From JAGQRJ01 sp041402045 (GTDB taxonomy: Bacteria; Planctomycetota; J058), in assembly GCA_041402045.1 (NCBI GenBank), contig JAWKSZ010000023.1:45871-109870 (forward strand): a stretch of 64,000 nt of DNA. Direction: 5' to 3'. The stretch's first letter is position 1, and every line of letters begins with the position of its first letter. The notes under the pieces are model-generated. The model was given only the letters and a program-made list of their open reading frames with translations. It made no database searches and had not been told where the DNA came from. A program made the translations under genes and the position numbers. This document shows, one piece after another, positions 63,856 to 64,000 of the stretch.

Positions 63856-64000
63856 GGAACACCCCCACCGTCTGCCGCTCCCGCGCCCAGGCCGGCGCGG
63901 GGCGCTCGGCCACCGGGTCCCGCGGACGCTCGGGCTGGGCGCGGGCGCGCTCGGCGGGCGCCGGCGCCGCCTGGCGCGCGACCCCGCTGACCCCCACCCG
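63848..64000 (-). CDS. C-terminal end of an unidentified microcompartment-locus gene
   Basis: About 50 residues enter from the right edge and stop at 63848 (TGA), overlapping the eutL start by eight bases. The sequence is Arg/Pro/Ala-rich (GVARQAAPAPAERARAQ) and ends RERQTVGVFRA. It looks like a disordered tail or linker. Tight coupling with eutL suggests another shell protein or lumen enzyme, but the family cannot be told from this fragment. Confidence 0.6.
   Translation of the reverse strand, partial: RVGVSGVARQAAPAPAERARAQPERPRDPVAERPAPAWARERQTVGVFRA

Overview
This is 64 kb of very GC-rich bacterial chromosome (about 69% in a hand-counted stretch at 30901-31020), densely packed with genes on both strands. 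GTG starts are common, RBSs are purine-rich, and many genes overlap or abut. The gene mix includes DUF1570 and WGR/DUF4132 proteins, an MglA-type GTPase with roadblock partners, an ExeA-like ATPase with a disordered tail, a core-MetE, and a microcompartment shell protein. This suggests a deep-branching environmental bacterium, perhaps Planctomycetota or Myxococcota. No rRNA or other decisive marker is present, so the phylum is an inference only.

Layout. 1-10.6 kb: a two-component system, a secreted vWA protein, a WGR/DUF4132 pair, then AtuA overlapped with phosphate acetyltransferase and an orphan receiver. 10.7-16.3 kb: a histone-H1-like coiled-coil protein, a TPR protein, pyroglutamyl peptidase and a small lipoprotein. 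16.4-19.8 kb: rplM-rpsI and an ExeA-like ATPase. A palindromic repeat array lies against rpsI, and the S9 frame runs on into it. 20.1-26.1 kb: a TPR membrane protein, then a four-gene roadblock/GTPase operon behind a near-consensus promoter. 26.2-33.1 kb: an M50-like protein, DUF5076, a GapN-type aldehyde dehydrogenase, a two-domain beta-oxidation enzyme, a channel with an atypical pore, and a thioesterase. 33.1-38.1 kb: tRNA-His and a 4.8-kb lower-GC island bounded by perfect 36-bp direct repeats. The island carries a PutAbiC-like protein, a DUF4145 protein, a zinc-ribbon/TM2 protein and an excisionase-like HTH, with no intact integrase.

38.1-54.6 kb: secreted and metalloprotease-like proteins, a UbiB-type kinase, a TusA/DsrE/TusA-OsmC/core-MetE cluster, a lipoprotein, NhaR, a sigma-54 activator divergent from a TauE-type exporter, a CBS-DksA protein, and a TetR regulator with a palindromic operator candidate. 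54.6-62.6 kb: lhr, ahcY, an HTH-adenylate cyclase and most of an MFS transporter are recognisable only as blocks scattered over changing frames. Four unrelated genes share the damage and the flanks are clean, so poor local sequence quality is more likely than decay. 62.6-64 kb: the intact start of the transporter and an EutL-type shell protein, probably the edge of a microcompartment locus.

The strongest candidates for new biology are the tRNA-His island with putative defence cargo, the sulfur-carrier/core-MetE cluster, the membrane-anchored GTPase operon, and the S9 extension into GAA-loop palindromes.
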